This document shows positions 20,875 to 30,875 of a stretch of DNA of 57,585 nt, piece by piece. Both the position numbers and the translations under genes were made by a program. Source of the stretch: a virus; IMG/VR virus record IMGVR_UViG_3300047163_000047, positions 1-57,585 of that record, one strand, 5' to 3'. The notes beneath the pieces are model-generated. The model made no database searches and had not been told where the DNA came from. It saw nothing but the letters and a program-made list of their open reading frames with translations. Position 1 is the stretch's first letter. Each line of letters begins with the position of its first letter.

Positions 20875-23832
20875 TTAATTTTGATGTACGATCATATAAG
20901 CAACCGTACTCGTGTCCAGTGCATTCATGCTTGAAATTGTGAATCCCGTTCCATTAGTACGTGCTGAAACATACAACGCACCAAGGGTACCTCCTACAGC
21001 GGCGTTTCCCAAGAATATTTGGTCGCCCGCAGCCAAACTGGAGTCGCTAACCGTAACCGTACCAGCAACAAGAACCGCAGTGTTTAAAGTGCGCCCTGCT
21101 TTAAGCTGTAAACCTTTTCCAGCTACGGTAGAGGATAAGTTGCCGACCACGGAAAGATTTCCAGAAGCGTCAATGCCGCCAACGTTGGTACTGCCAATGG
21201 CGAAACCGATTGTGCTTCCGCTTAACCAAATAGGCCCACCGGTGGCTTGTAGATAAGCACCATTTGCAACGTATATGCCTGATGTCGTCCAGCCAGTTCC
21301 CAAGGTGATCAGGCGAAGCTTGTTCGTCCCATTGCCAATATCAACTTCGCGCCCCGCACCAGTTCCGTTAGACGTGTTGTTGATATTGTCCACGATAAGG
21401 CTATTGGAGCTTTGTGTGATATTTAAGACGCCTCCCGTAAGACTGAGGCCATTGCTCCCTGTGTAGGTGCCGGTCAAATTTAAACCCGAAGACGATAGAG
21501 TTGCGTAATTGGTTCCGGTTACAGAAAGGTACAGCGAGGTATTTCCGTCCAAAATAAGGGGGCTATTTTGTCCACTAATATAACCTGCCCCCGCAACCAA
21601 ATTACCCGAAGGCGTAAAGGTGCTGGAAAGCTTCACCAGCCGAAGCTTGTCTCCGGTATCGTTTTTCAAATCCAATTCGGTGTAGGCCCCCGTTCCAGCA
21701 TTGGAATTAGTTATGGTGTGCAGATACTGACCGGCAATGGATTCTGAAGCCGCAAGCGTACTCGCCCCGCTGAGTGAGCCGACAAAGTTCGGCGCATTGA
21801 CTGTGCCTGAAAAAGTTGCAGGACACCCAGTTATAGAGCCTGAAATACTTAAAGCAATGGTCGGATTAGCAATAGTTCCACCTGTGCCAGGAGTCATTCT
21901 AAATATAAAGTCGGCTGGATTTCCAACCGAATTAGACGATTCTATGTAAAGCTTATTTGCCAAGAAGGAACTGGAGTTGCCATAACCAAATGTACCCACT
22001 TGATAAAAGTTGGAGGTCGTGGCGTCGTAGCGCTTGAGCGTCAGGCTGCTGTAGCCGCCCGCATTTGTATTGCACAGATTGAGCACATTCAAATTATTGC
22101 CGTTAAAAACCAGCCCCGGCTCAACATTGCTGTTGGAATAATCACCTACCGCGCCTGAGAAGGTGGCGTTACCCGAACCGATGTTAGTGATGTTGTGGCT
22201 CTGGACGTTAATGCCGTTGGTAGACAAGAGGCCGGTATCGTCAATCGTTAGAGCACCATTTGCGAATGAGGCAGCGCCTGTGCCGTTGTCTCCTAATTGG
22301 ATGCTACTAGCGTCTATTAATATTCGTCCTTGTAAATAACCATTGCCACTTGATCCACCCACGGTGAATTGACCACCTGCAAAATTTATTCCGCCTTGGG
22401 AGTCTATGATCGCTTGGCCGCTTGCAAAACTACAGTTACCATCGCCATCTCCGTCGCCTAGTATGATACCTGAACTATCAACAGATAAAATACCCGTTCC
22501 GGACGTCGAAATTCCGCCGTTATCAAAAATTGCTTGACCTGTTGCATTTATAATTTGCCAATCATTTCCGTTGATGTCCCCCGTAAACGTCCCTCCTGTT
22601 ATGGGCATGTCCGTTCCGAAAGTTGTGAATCCGCCCGTAGCATTAACAGCGCTCGCCAATGCTGAAGCTACGCCTGTACCGGGTGTAATTGAGGTTAATC
22701 CCGATGTTCCGTTACCAGTGAGGATGTGGCCTGCAACAAATGAGGTTTGGCCCGTTCCACCATTGACCACTCCAAGCGTGCCGGTGATGGATGCTGCGGG
22801 AAGGTTGGTGAGGAGCGAGCCGTTTAGCGCCGGGAGATAGCCGGAGCCGTTTAGTTGAACGAGACCATTGGCGGCGTTGGTTTGGATTGCCAAGGCGCTT
22901 GGAACATTGAGACCTAGTGATAGCCAAGACGGCGCTGCGCTGATGCTTCCGGTTCCAGTCTGCGCAAGAATAGCAGTGACGTTTGTTATATTCCCCGCGA
23001 GTCTTGCAGCAACTCCGCTTGCCGATCCGTAGAGCGTGTCTCCCAAGGTCAGTCCGTCGATGTCGGTGAATGGCGTGTTTGCCTGATTGCGGTAAGAGAG
23101 AAGGCTGTCGATGTTTTCGACCGGGGAAGCTGTTTGCGTGTAAACCCGGAAGCCGAAGACGTTGATTTGATTCGAGGACGGTAGAGCAATCGGAAGCGCG
23201 GACGGAATTCCTACGCCTGTCCCGGCTTGAATGTAGAGATTGAAGAGGACGCTGCTATCTCCGTTGCTGCCCTCGGCTTTCCCTAAAAGCGGCGGGATGT
23301 AGAATTGAGCTGTGTAAAGACGCCAAGCGGTGTCCATGACGGCGAAGGCTTGCTGGCCGAATGTGACCGGCGCGGATGGCGAGCCGCCTGTTCCAAAATT
23401 CTGCTGCATCGACATTCCGATTTCGATCAGGGGAACCGCGCTCTGCAACCAGAATTCGACCTTGACGGGAACCTGGTCGGTCAGTGACCTGACATCCTGA
23501 ATGTGCTGGCGCAGCGCGACAAAGCTGTTTACTCCCAAGCTTGTTCCCGGCGTGCTGTTGGCGATCTGAAGATAGTATTTCGGATTGAATGGCGGGATGA
23601 TCGGTTGAGCTGCGCCAAGCTGGAAGGGTTGGCGCGTAACGGTGATTGACGCCGATGTTCCGCCGTCTGGGTTTTGAATCAGGGCCCAATTCGTTGCTAC
23701 CGGAACTTCTGTATTATTCGGGAACGAGCTGAAGCTTGTTCCGCCAGCCCACACGGACATGTTCCCGTTGAGCAGACTATTGCGCGGCGGGACAAAGGGA
23801 TTGTTGTCGGTGAGAACGAGTTGACCGGACAT
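20875..23832 (-). CDS. tail fibre / receptor-binding protein, 985 aa
   Basis: The start at 23830-23832 (MSGQLVLTDNNPFVPPRNSL) is chosen over an upstream frame that overlaps the neighbouring gene. The N-terminal 230 residues resemble a virion-attachment domain with jelly-roll-like segments. The rest is Gly/Ser/Thr/Asn-rich beta repeats, including GVVNGGTGQTSFVAGHILTG, a hallmark of phage tail-fibre shafts, and ends in a C-terminal knob (VTVSDSSLAAGDQIFLGNAA). It should bind the host surface. Confidence 0.85.
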   Translation of the reverse strand: MSGQLVLTDNNPFVPPRNSLLNGNMSVWAGGTSFSSFPNNTEVPVATNWALIQNPDGGTSASITVTRQPFQLGAAQPIIPPFNPKYYLQIANSTPGTSLGVNSFVALRQHIQDVRSLTDQVPVKVEFWLQSAVPLIEIGMSMQQNFGTGGSPSAPVTFGQQAFAVMDTAWRLYTAQFYIPPLLGKAEGSNGDSSVLFNLYIQAGTGVGIPSALPIALPSSNQINVFGFRVYTQTASPVENIDSLLSYRNQANTPFTDIDGLTLGDTLYGSASGVAARLAGNITNVTAILAQTGTGSISAAPSWLSLGLNVPSALAIQTNAANGLVQLNGSGYLPALNGSLLTNLPAASITGTLGVVNGGTGQTSFVAGHILTGNGTSGLTSITPGTGVASALASAVNATGGFTTFGTDMPITGGTFTGDINGNDWQIINATGQAIFDNGGISTSGTGILSVDSSGIILGDGDGDGNCSFASGQAIIDSQGGINFAGGQFTVGGSSGNGYLQGRILIDASSIQLGDNGTGAASFANGALTIDDTGLLSTNGINVQSHNITNIGSGNATFSGAVGDYSNSNVEPGLVFNGNNLNVLNLCNTNAGGYSSLTLKRYDATTSNFYQVGTFGYGNSSSFLANKLYIESSNSVGNPADFIFRMTPGTGGTIANPTIALSISGSITGCPATFSGTVNAPNFVGSLSGASTLAASESIAGQYLHTITNSNAGTGAYTELDLKNDTGDKLRLVKLSSTFTPSGNLVAGAGYISGQNSPLILDGNTSLYLSVTGTNYATLSSSGLNLTGTYTGSNGLSLTGGVLNITQSSNSLIVDNINNTSNGTGAGREVDIGNGTNKLRLITLGTGWTTSGIYVANGAYLQATGGPIWLSGSTIGFAIGSTNVGGIDASGNLSVVGNLSSTVAGKGLQLKAGRTLNTAVLVAGTVTVSDSSLAAGDQIFLGNAAVGGTLGALYVSARTNGTGFTISSMNALDTSTVAYMIVHQN

Positions 23833-23834
23833 AA

Positions 23835-24131
23835 TTAATCGTAAGCGTACTGAACGTACAGGGTTGCCGAACTTCCGTCCGTGTTGAAATAGGTCGCGTT
23901 CTGAATGTTGTTGTAGCCGTAGATCAGCAGGGGCACTCCGACCGCATTTCGGATCGAGGTGTTGGCGCTCGGGGACGCTCCATCGACGTAGGTGTAATCG
24001 ACGGGATTTGTTTTCGCGCAAATCAAGGCCGCCGTTGCTCGCGCTCCGCCGACATTATCAACCAGGGAGGTCGATGATTTTTTCGGAGTCAGTCCGGTAA
24101 TCGCGATCTGCTCGGAGGCGGTAAACGTCAT
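23835..24131 (-). CDS. putative virion protein, 98 aa
   Basis: The product (MTFTASEQIAITGLTPKKSS) is Thr/Ser/Ala-rich and beta-predicted, with LLIYGYNNIQNATYFNTDGS. It precedes the tail fibre by 2 bases and is probably a small tail or fibre accessory protein. Confidence 0.6.
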   Translation of the reverse strand: MTFTASEQIAITGLTPKKSSTSLVDNVGGARATAALICAKTNPVDYTYVDGASPSANTSIRNAVGVPLLIYGYNNIQNATYFNTDGSSATLYVQYAYD

Positions 24132-24134
24132 GGC

Positions 24135-24845
24135 TTATTTATCGGCGATATACTTGGCTGCGGCAATTAAAATCTTGGGTATATTTTCGATTCTGCATTC
24201 CAGTGATCGGCAGGCCATATGAGCGATGAAGTCTCCAGGCTCCCAGAAGGTTCCGTCGTTGGTGATTTCTCCCTGCGCATAGAATTCCATGGGATAGGCG
24301 TTGATGAGCTTTTGCGGCAAGAGCTTAACGCACACGTCTTGGTTATTCAATTCGATCTCGACGTTATCTCGACCGATGCCGCGCTCTTTGAGTGAGCGAA
24401 GGTAGCGGCGATAATCGAGATGCTCGGAAAGCTCCGCTGTCATGGCTTCCTGTTCGTTGAAACAGAGTCCTTCCCATGCCAGCACTCGGCCTAGCCAGCG
24501 TCGTGTTCTTTCGCTGTTTCGGATCAGCATGGAGTCTCCTTGGAGATCGGAGTAATCGGTTGAGGCGATTAGGTCTTTACTGTCGTCGATCAGGCTTTCC
24601 AGTTTGATTCCGCTATTCGTGATTGCGGCATCACAGCCGGTGAAAAAGAGCCAGTCATTCTCTCCGATGCTTTGGAGCGCCGTCAGCCATTGCAGGGGTC
24701 GGTTCCATGGCATCGTCTTTTCGTTGGTGTGTGTGAACCATTTGATCTGATAGCCGTGCTTGCTGGCGTAGAGAACTTTTCCAGGAAAGGTGATGTCGGC
24801 CAGGGGTTCGTATTCTTTCGACCAGCCGGTGAGGAGATGGATCAT
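24135..24845 (-). CDS. glycosyltransferase-like protein (second paralog)
   Basis: The 236-residue protein (MIHLLTGWSKEYEPLADITF) parallels the protein encoded at 3037-3801: HGYQIKWFTHT, MPWNRPLQWLTALQSI, DWLFFTGCDAAITN with the nucleotide-sugar Asp. It lies between the giant polyvalent protein and the tail fibre in the virion module and may glycosylate a tail or capsid protein. It is coupled by ATGA to the large gene. Two divergent copies in one phage suggest two different acceptors. Confidence 0.8.
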   Translation of the reverse strand: MIHLLTGWSKEYEPLADITFPGKVLYASKHGYQIKWFTHTNEKTMPWNRPLQWLTALQSIGENDWLFFTGCDAAITNSGIKLESLIDDSKDLIASTDYSDLQGDSMLIRNSERTRRWLGRVLAWEGLCFNEQEAMTAELSEHLDYRRYLRSLKERGIGRDNVEIELNNQDVCVKLLPQKLINAYPMEFYAQGEITNDGTFWEPGDFIAHMACRSLECRIENIPKILIAAAKYIADK

Positions 24846-27800
24846 GCTTTTTTTAGCTTTGGCCGAAGTTTAGGAATTCTTTCGGCTTCCGGTTTTGTCA
24901 GGCGATGGGCAATAGCGTCAGTCAAATAGGTTTTCCCATCCGGCCCTTGCATGAAGTTTCCCTCGCGCAAATCAGCCACAAGCATCCAATGACCATCCCG
25001 TCCTTGAATCACGTACTGATCGTTAACTGCTTCTGGTATCATTCCAGATTCAGAATGTCCTCGACTTTTGATCTGTATAGCCTTGTTAGCAGTGAGCCAT
25101 TTGTCTATTTGCGCTTTTGTAGATTCCTTGATTTCACGCTCCAATCCCTTTTTATAGTCCGCCGACTGACCATCTCCCATCAATCTTTGCTTTGTAATCG
25201 CCCTGCCGTCATCATTGAATCCCTGAAGTTCGATAGGTGCCGTTCCCGGTACATTGTTAAAATCGTGAATGCGGCCAATCATTTCATCTGGACTGAGTCT
25301 TTTTTCTTTAATGAGAACCTGTCCCTTGGAATCAATTTCTGGCGTTATGGCCAATCCTTGGCCTTCTTCTCCCATGTGGTTTATTTTGTAGACGCTCGCT
25401 CCATCGTGAAAAACGGCGGCCTCTGATCCAAAGCCGAGCATTTTCAAGGGTCTTGCGCTTTTGGACTTTTCCCTTAAGCGCATTGCCTTTAGAACTCGTG
25501 CGGCGGTTGTCTTCCAATCGCCCGATTGATCGACATGCAATAGCCCCGCTAAAACGTGCGTCATGTATTGCGCATGACCACGCCACATATCTTGCGATTT
25601 TGCTAGCTCTAATGCCGTTCGATATGAAGGCTCGAAATTCGAGTAGCTAGCCTGAGTCCCAAGAAGGTCCGAGTTTATTCTTGGGAACGCCCCACGGGAT
25701 TCAAGGTGAGCCTTGGCCGCACGCCCTTCTTCGTTGTCATCCTGACTCAGCTCGCGGAGTTGCTCGTCCGAATAGCCGAAGAGCTGTCTTTCTTTGTCGA
25801 GCTTTCCAGCTTGCTTAAGATTTTCTCCGGCTCGTCGTTCCAACTCAATCCCTTCGGGAGATTGAAGTCCCCTTTGATTGTTTCGCCGTAAATCCCCTTC
25901 CTCTCCCTGACCTCTCTGGGCAATACCGTCGGAAGCTGGGAGTGATGTTTTGACGCCAGTGATTCGGTCGATGTCATGCTCAGAGGCTAAGTCTAACTTG
26001 GGAGCTTGTCCAGCCCTCTCATCTTGGCTAGGAATGGGTTTTCCCTGCGCAGAGTTTCTTTCCCCCACAACTTTTTCCGGGGCTTCGATGCTGATGGTCT
26101 GTCCGTCTTCCTTGCGCTCAAGCTGCTTGTTGATGACGGCGCTTAAATTGGTCTCGTCCGTTGCTACGCTTTCGATTTCCTTTCCGTCTTTGTCCCTGCG
26201 GACAACTATGGAATGAAGATTGTTCACGTCGGGCTTTTTTGAGATGCCGTAGTCGAGGATGTCACCAATGCGGTTTTCTTTGACCGCCGTTTTGATTTCG
26301 TCGGCGCTGATCTTTTCCGGGTTGTAGTGGAATACTCCTGCATCGGTATTGATTGCAGCGAAGTCCTTGGGAAGCTCCAAGGGCTTTTCTCCTGGCGTGA
26401 AGAGCATGGCGCTGCGCTTGCCATTGAGCATTTCGTCTTGCTGGGTTTTGAGCGTGCTTTCTGCTTCTGGCATCGGATTTTCTTCCGGCCTCGCATTCCC
26501 TTCAAACATCGGCTCCCGCTCCGGCTTGGATTGTGTCGGATGCTTGCCTTTTTTGATGAGCTTCTTTTCCAGGCCCGACGACATGAGATCGAATCCATTA
26601 TCCCGAAGGAATTTCAAAGCACCTTCATGAGAATCATATCGGCGAAGTGCTCCAGTACCGCTGACACTATACTGACCGTCTTTTCGGGCGATCAACGCAA
26701 CCATGCGCCCATCATCGTTCGTGAAATGAAAGCGCTTTTGACCGATGGAAAGTCCTGCATTGATGAGCTGCTTGTGCTTCACGATGGACTGAGATTTGCT
26801 GATCTTTTTTTCAAGCGTGCTCGAAGACATCTTGAATCCGTTGTCAATGAGATGGCTCACGGCCTGGTGAATGTTATTGAATTTGGAGTGCGTATCTTCC
26901 CACATGGGATTTGCGCCGGGAATGCGAACGGCTGCGGAGCCGTCGGCCCCGGTATAAATCTGGGCCATGCGACCTTTGTCGTCGCTGAAGACGAATCGGT
27001 TCTGGCCGAGTTCCTTGGCTTGCTCCATCAATCGGGCGACATGATCGAGCTGGTCCTGATGAAGCTGCTTTTGCTCTTCGGCTGAGAGCTTTCCAGCTTC
27101 TGCCGCCTCTTCTTCTTCCGGCGAAGTGCGGCCAAGAAACTTACTTTCAGGTTTATTTCTCTGGTGTTGATAGAGATGAGAATTTAGCGTCGGCTCCAAT
27201 TCGTAGTCGCGATCCTCACCCTTAACTGTATTTGGATTTTCTTCGGTCGATTCTGTTCTGGCGACCTCTCCGGGATTCTTTCCAAATTTAATCTCTTCAA
27301 TGAATCGGTCTGTCGCGGCAGCTTTGGCCTGCTCCAGCGCGGCCTGATTTTCTTTGTCATTCTCGCCTAGGGCATGATCCAAGACAGGTTCAAGGATGGC
27401 TCCAAGAATGCCCTTATTTTTCATCGTGTTCCAAAGCTTCGTTTCGATCTGCTCGACTTTCTCAACGAGCTTTGCCCCTGGAATTGAGGCAAGGGCGCTG
27501 TTGAGCGTTTTGTTGAGGTAGTCGCTCGACCTCATTTCCTCTTCCAATCTCACCAAAGCTTGCTGCCTGCTGATTTTTTCCGGTACCAGATTTTTTGCCA
27601 TCTCGAAGATGGGATTGAGCAACTGATGTGCGGCGTAGTAGATCGGATCGCGCTTGATCTGATCCTCGTTTTCCACATAGCGAGCCGCAGGGCTGATGCC
27701 GAGGCGTCTGGTTGCCTCCGGTTCCATGATCCTGTTTTTCAGGCCGTCTGCGTCCTCGGGACGCATGTTGGCTTTGGCTCCGCGCCATTGGAAGGGGATG

Positions 27801-30800
27801 TTCCCGTATTCCGGGATGGGCTCCAGCTTGTTGATTCGGTCAAGGCGGAAGCTTTTGACGGCTGAGCCTATCTTTGCCGTGCCTGCCTTGTTTTTGAGCG
27901 TGTCCAAAAGCAAGTTCACTCCGTCAATGGGTTGGCCTCCTGATTGCGGCGTAGCCCCCAAGGTTGCGTTCACGAAATCACGCTCGTTGTCACTGATGCC
28001 GGTTCCGTCCGTGCTCTTGCGGCCCTCAAAGTGCGCCTGAGCCATCTTTTCCAGCGTCGAGCGATACCACTCATCATCCGTAAAGCGAGGATCGACCGGC
28101 AACCCAGCTTTTTGCATCAGGGCGAGAACTGCATGGCGATTGTCGAAGGCCTTATCCACGTCCAGAAGGTGCGTGAGGATATTCGCCCCGCCCTTTCCAC
28201 CCTCCGGCTGGGAAATGAATAGGTCGTAAGGCACCGTGGCTCGAACCGTACGCTCGCGGGCCTCGTAGCGCCTTCCACCGCGCAAGGCTGGCTGATATGT
28301 CGTCTTAAGCACAGTGCCTTGCGTGCCGTTTACGATCTGGTTGAGTTTTATCAAGTTGTCTTTGTGAAATTCGTTGAGATGCCGCAGGCTTCCAAGAAGT
28401 TTATCGTCGAGGCCGGTGATTTGAATCTGCTTCTTGCCGTCCGCTGTCGTGATTTCACGGAAGTAGCGGGGATTCTTTTTCAAGGCCTCGAAAAGCTCGT
28501 TGGCCTGATCCTGCGCCATTTGCTCTTCCTTCTTCTTGCTGACAACTCCGAGAAAGGATCGGTTGCCTTGAGAGTCAGGAGGACTGAATCTGAGTCCCTG
28601 GTCGTTACCGTAGCGGGCGAAGGCTTCGTTCGGATTGGCCTTCATTTCGGCCATGGACATTTCCTGATTTCCGAATTCATTCTTGAATTCATGTTCTTTA
28701 TCCGCCGCTTCACCGAGATAGTCCTTTCCTTTCAGATAATCAAATGTGACTTTTTTCAATTCAGGATGCGCACTGATCCAGTCTAGAGCATTGAATTTTG
28801 AAGGCGTGCCATCCGGAGCCGTCATAAATCCCATCGGCAATGATTTCAATTTTAAGGCTGCATTCTTTCCGAAAAACTTTTCCAACATGGCGTCGGTCGC
28901 GCCGGAGCGTCGAATTCTGGCGTAGTTGAGTTCGCCGCCTTTTGTCTGCCCCGCCAGCACTGATCCCAAGGCTTCAGCATAAAACTCCTCTGCGGCCTTC
29001 TGGTCAGCCACGGATTGCTTGCCCTGGTTCGCCTGTCCGCCTCCGTTGGCCTTATCGTAATTCGCCCGGAACTGCTGAAACTCTGGCGCGTCGATGGGTG
29101 ATCCATCGGGCCCATAGCTGCGCAGGACTCCGGCCTTCCCCGTTTCGGGATCGCCCAGAAGCATGTTCATCACGGCACCGCGCTGACCTCCGTTGTTCAA
29201 ATGGTGAATTAATTCATGCCCCATGACCTGCGGTAAAAATGCCGGTGAGTTCGGATTGACATTGATGTTGCCCTGACCGTCCGTGACAAAGGCTCGATTG
29301 CCGAGAGTTGGATCAAAAGTCAAATTCGCGCTCGGGTTGCTGCGAATCATTGTCGCGAGGACTCCCATCTCGTTTCTAGCCGCCTGAGCTGCCAATGCCT
29401 GATTCTTGGGGTCGGCTGGGTTGAAATCAGGGTTGCCTTGCGCCAGTTTGTCGAGATTGACCTGGACTCGTGCCGCAGTTGCGCCGTCCCATGCTTGACC
29501 GTACTTCGCTCGCATTGCAGCAGAATCAATATCCTGTTTGGCCTGAAAATCCTCCGCGCTTAGCGGCTTGAAATTGTGCAAGAATCCGCCAGCCGCGCCA
29601 AAGCCGAGATTGGCCGCAACCATGTTCGCGGCCTGTTCGGGATCGTTGCCGGCCAACGGAAGCTGATAGGGAGCGCTCAGGACGGTTGCCTTGACTGCAT
29701 TCTTGGCCGTGCTGGCCGCTCCGGTGATGAGTTTTCCGGCTCCGCTACTGTCCATGAGCTGGTAGACCTTAGCGGCTGCGGTATTGCCCTGCGCTGTCGC
29801 TTCCTGCGCCATCCTCTCGAAGAATGGGACGGTGCCTTCACCTTCCTGAAGAACTTTACCTGCGGTTGCGGCGGCATCTCCGGCCTGCTTCAGGGCTTGC
29901 GGAGCAAAGAAGCCCGCTGCTTCGCCTAGCGGCCCCGCTCCGGCCATTTCTGCCGCTTTGGAGAGCAACGCTTCCGATCCTGAATGCCCAGCGAGTTCTG
30001 CCAGCTCTGGATTTCCGGTCAGACTCTCGACCCCGCTCTTGAGCGCCTGATTGAGGGAGTCTTTCCATCCGCTGACATTCTGAAGGCCTGCGCCGATTCC
30101 GCCCAAGGCTTTCCCCGCCAGCGTTGCGGTGAGGCCGGGAGCCGCTTCTCGCGCTGCGTCCATACCGAGGTGAGTAAGTCCACTTCGGATTAATCCTCCG
30201 GCCTCTCCGAACGGGATAAGCATCGTCGGGTCTGCCCCTGGTTCAATGGTGTTCTGCAAGTCGGGATTCACGGTCGCGGTTCCTGGAGCGCTGATGTCAG
30301 CGAGCATACGGCCAAGGCCTCCCTGCTGCTGGAGTTGCTGGGTGATCGCGGGATTGGCTCCGAGCTGTTGAATGTTCCCGCGTTCTTTCTGCCAAGCTTG
30401 TTCTTGATCGTAATCTTGACCTAGCTGTTCTGGCGTTTCCTGTTGGCCGGTGAACATGTGCAGAAAACGAGGAGCCTGCGTATTCCACATATCCGCCGTG
30501 TCTCCAGCGTTAAGCAGCACGGCGTTCTCAATGTTCTGTCGGGCGTTTGTTCCGGCCTGATTGGGAACAAGCGCCTGCGCTGCGGTTGGGATTCCCTGCC
30601 ATGCGGCCTTTCCAAGTGAGGTTGCCGCAGTTCCTATAGCTCCCGGCAATGCTTCAGCGAAAGCTCCGGCCTTTTGAAGGAATGGTTGCTGCTGAAGCTT
30701 CTGCTGCTTCGCAATGTAGTCCTGTCTGCCTTGATCGACGGGGATGGCTCCGAGGCTCGTGGGATCAAAACTAGGAACTGCCCCCAATTGAGTCGGATCG

Positions 30801-30859
30801 AAGGGCTGATTTTGCGCATCAGTCGGCACTGCGCCTAGAGCTGTAGGATCGAAAGCCAC
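24842..30859 (-). CDS. giant polyvalent internal virion protein with protease-like and kinase-like domains
   Basis: At 2005 residues this is the largest gene. It begins with three imperfect repeats (FDPTALGAVP, FDPTQLGAVP, FDPTSLGAIP at residues 3-40). A zinc metallopeptidase signature HELIHHLN occurs near residues 546-553. Two tandem copies of a 70-residue domain (AKELGQNRFVFSDDKGRMAQ; GLSIGQKRFHFTNDDGRMVA) lie near residues 1276-1430. The last 200 residues (LKMLGFGSEAAVFHDGASVY, VADLREGNFMQGPDGKTYL) look like a polyvalent-protein kinase-like domain. Polyvalent phage proteins carry several effector domains and are thought to be injected with the DNA. Activities are predicted by motif only. 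Confidence 0.75.
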   Translation of the reverse strand: MAFDPTALGAVPTDAQNQPFDPTQLGAVPSFDPTSLGAIPVDQGRQDYIAKQQKLQQQPFLQKAGAFAEALPGAIGTAATSLGKAAWQGIPTAAQALVPNQAGTNARQNIENAVLLNAGDTADMWNTQAPRFLHMFTGQQETPEQLGQDYDQEQAWQKERGNIQQLGANPAITQQLQQQGGLGRMLADISAPGTATVNPDLQNTIEPGADPTMLIPFGEAGGLIRSGLTHLGMDAAREAAPGLTATLAGKALGGIGAGLQNVSGWKDSLNQALKSGVESLTGNPELAELAGHSGSEALLSKAAEMAGAGPLGEAAGFFAPQALKQAGDAAATAGKVLQEGEGTVPFFERMAQEATAQGNTAAAKVYQLMDSSGAGKLITGAASTAKNAVKATVLSAPYQLPLAGNDPEQAANMVAANLGFGAAGGFLHNFKPLSAEDFQAKQDIDSAAMRAKYGQAWDGATAARVQVNLDKLAQGNPDFNPADPKNQALAAQAARNEMGVLATMIRSNPSANLTFDPTLGNRAFVTDGQGNINVNPNSPAFLPQVMGHELIHHLNNGGQRGAVMNMLLGDPETGKAGVLRSYGPDGSPIDAPEFQQFRANYDKANGGGQANQGKQSVADQKAAEEFYAEALGSVLAGQTKGGELNYARIRRSGATDAMLEKFFGKNAALKLKSLPMGFMTAPDGTPSKFNALDWISAHPELKKVTFDYLKGKDYLGEAADKEHEFKNEFGNQEMSMAEMKANPNEAFARYGNDQGLRFSPPDSQGNRSFLGVVSKKKEEQMAQDQANELFEALKKNPRYFREITTADGKKQIQITGLDDKLLGSLRHLNEFHKDNLIKLNQIVNGTQGTVLKTTYQPALRGGRRYEARERTVRATVPYDLFISQPEGGKGGANILTHLLDVDKAFDNRHAVLALMQKAGLPVDPRFTDDEWYRSTLEKMAQAHFEGRKSTDGTGISDNERDFVNATLGATPQSGGQPIDGVNLLLDTLKNKAGTAKIGSAVKSFRLDRINKLEPIPEYGNIPFQWRGAKANMRPEDADGLKNRIMEPEATRRLGISPAARYVENEDQIKRDPIYYAAHQLLNPIFEMAKNLVPEKISRQQALVRLEEEMRSSDYLNKTLNSALASIPGAKLVEKVEQIETKLWNTMKNKGILGAILEPVLDHALGENDKENQAALEQAKAAATDRFIEEIKFGKNPGEVARTESTEENPNTVKGEDRDYELEPTLNSHLYQHQRNKPESKFLGRTSPEEEEAAEAGKLSAEEQKQLHQDQLDHVARLMEQAKELGQNRFVFSDDKGRMAQIYTGADGSAAVRIPGANPMWEDTHSKFNNIHQAVSHLIDNGFKMSSSTLEKKISKSQSIVKHKQLINAGLSIGQKRFHFTNDDGRMVALIARKDGQYSVSGTGALRRYDSHEGALKFLRDNGFDLMSSGLEKKLIKKGKHPTQSKPEREPMFEGNARPEENPMPEAESTLKTQQDEMLNGKRSAMLFTPGEKPLELPKDFAAINTDAGVFHYNPEKISADEIKTAVKENRIGDILDYGISKKPDVNNLHSIVVRRDKDGKEIESVATDETNLSAVINKQLERKEDGQTISIEAPEKVVGERNSAQGKPIPSQDERAGQAPKLDLASEHDIDRITGVKTSLPASDGIAQRGQGEEGDLRRNNQRGLQSPEGIELERRAGENLKQAGKLDKERQLFGYSDEQLRELSQDDNEEGRAAKAHLESRGAFPRINSDLLGTQASYSNFEPSYRTALELAKSQDMWRGHAQYMTHVLAGLLHVDQSGDWKTTAARVLKAMRLREKSKSARPLKMLGFGSEAAVFHDGASVYKINHMGEEGQGLAITPEIDSKGQVLIKEKRLSPDEMIGRIHDFNNVPGTAPIELQGFNDDGRAITKQRLMGDGQSADYKKGLEREIKESTKAQIDKWLTANKAIQIKSRGHSESGMIPEAVNDQYVIQGRDGHWMLVADLREGNFMQGPDGKTYLTDAIAHRLTKPEAERIPKLRPKLKKA

Positions 30860-30875
30860 GTCCTAGATTCTCCGA

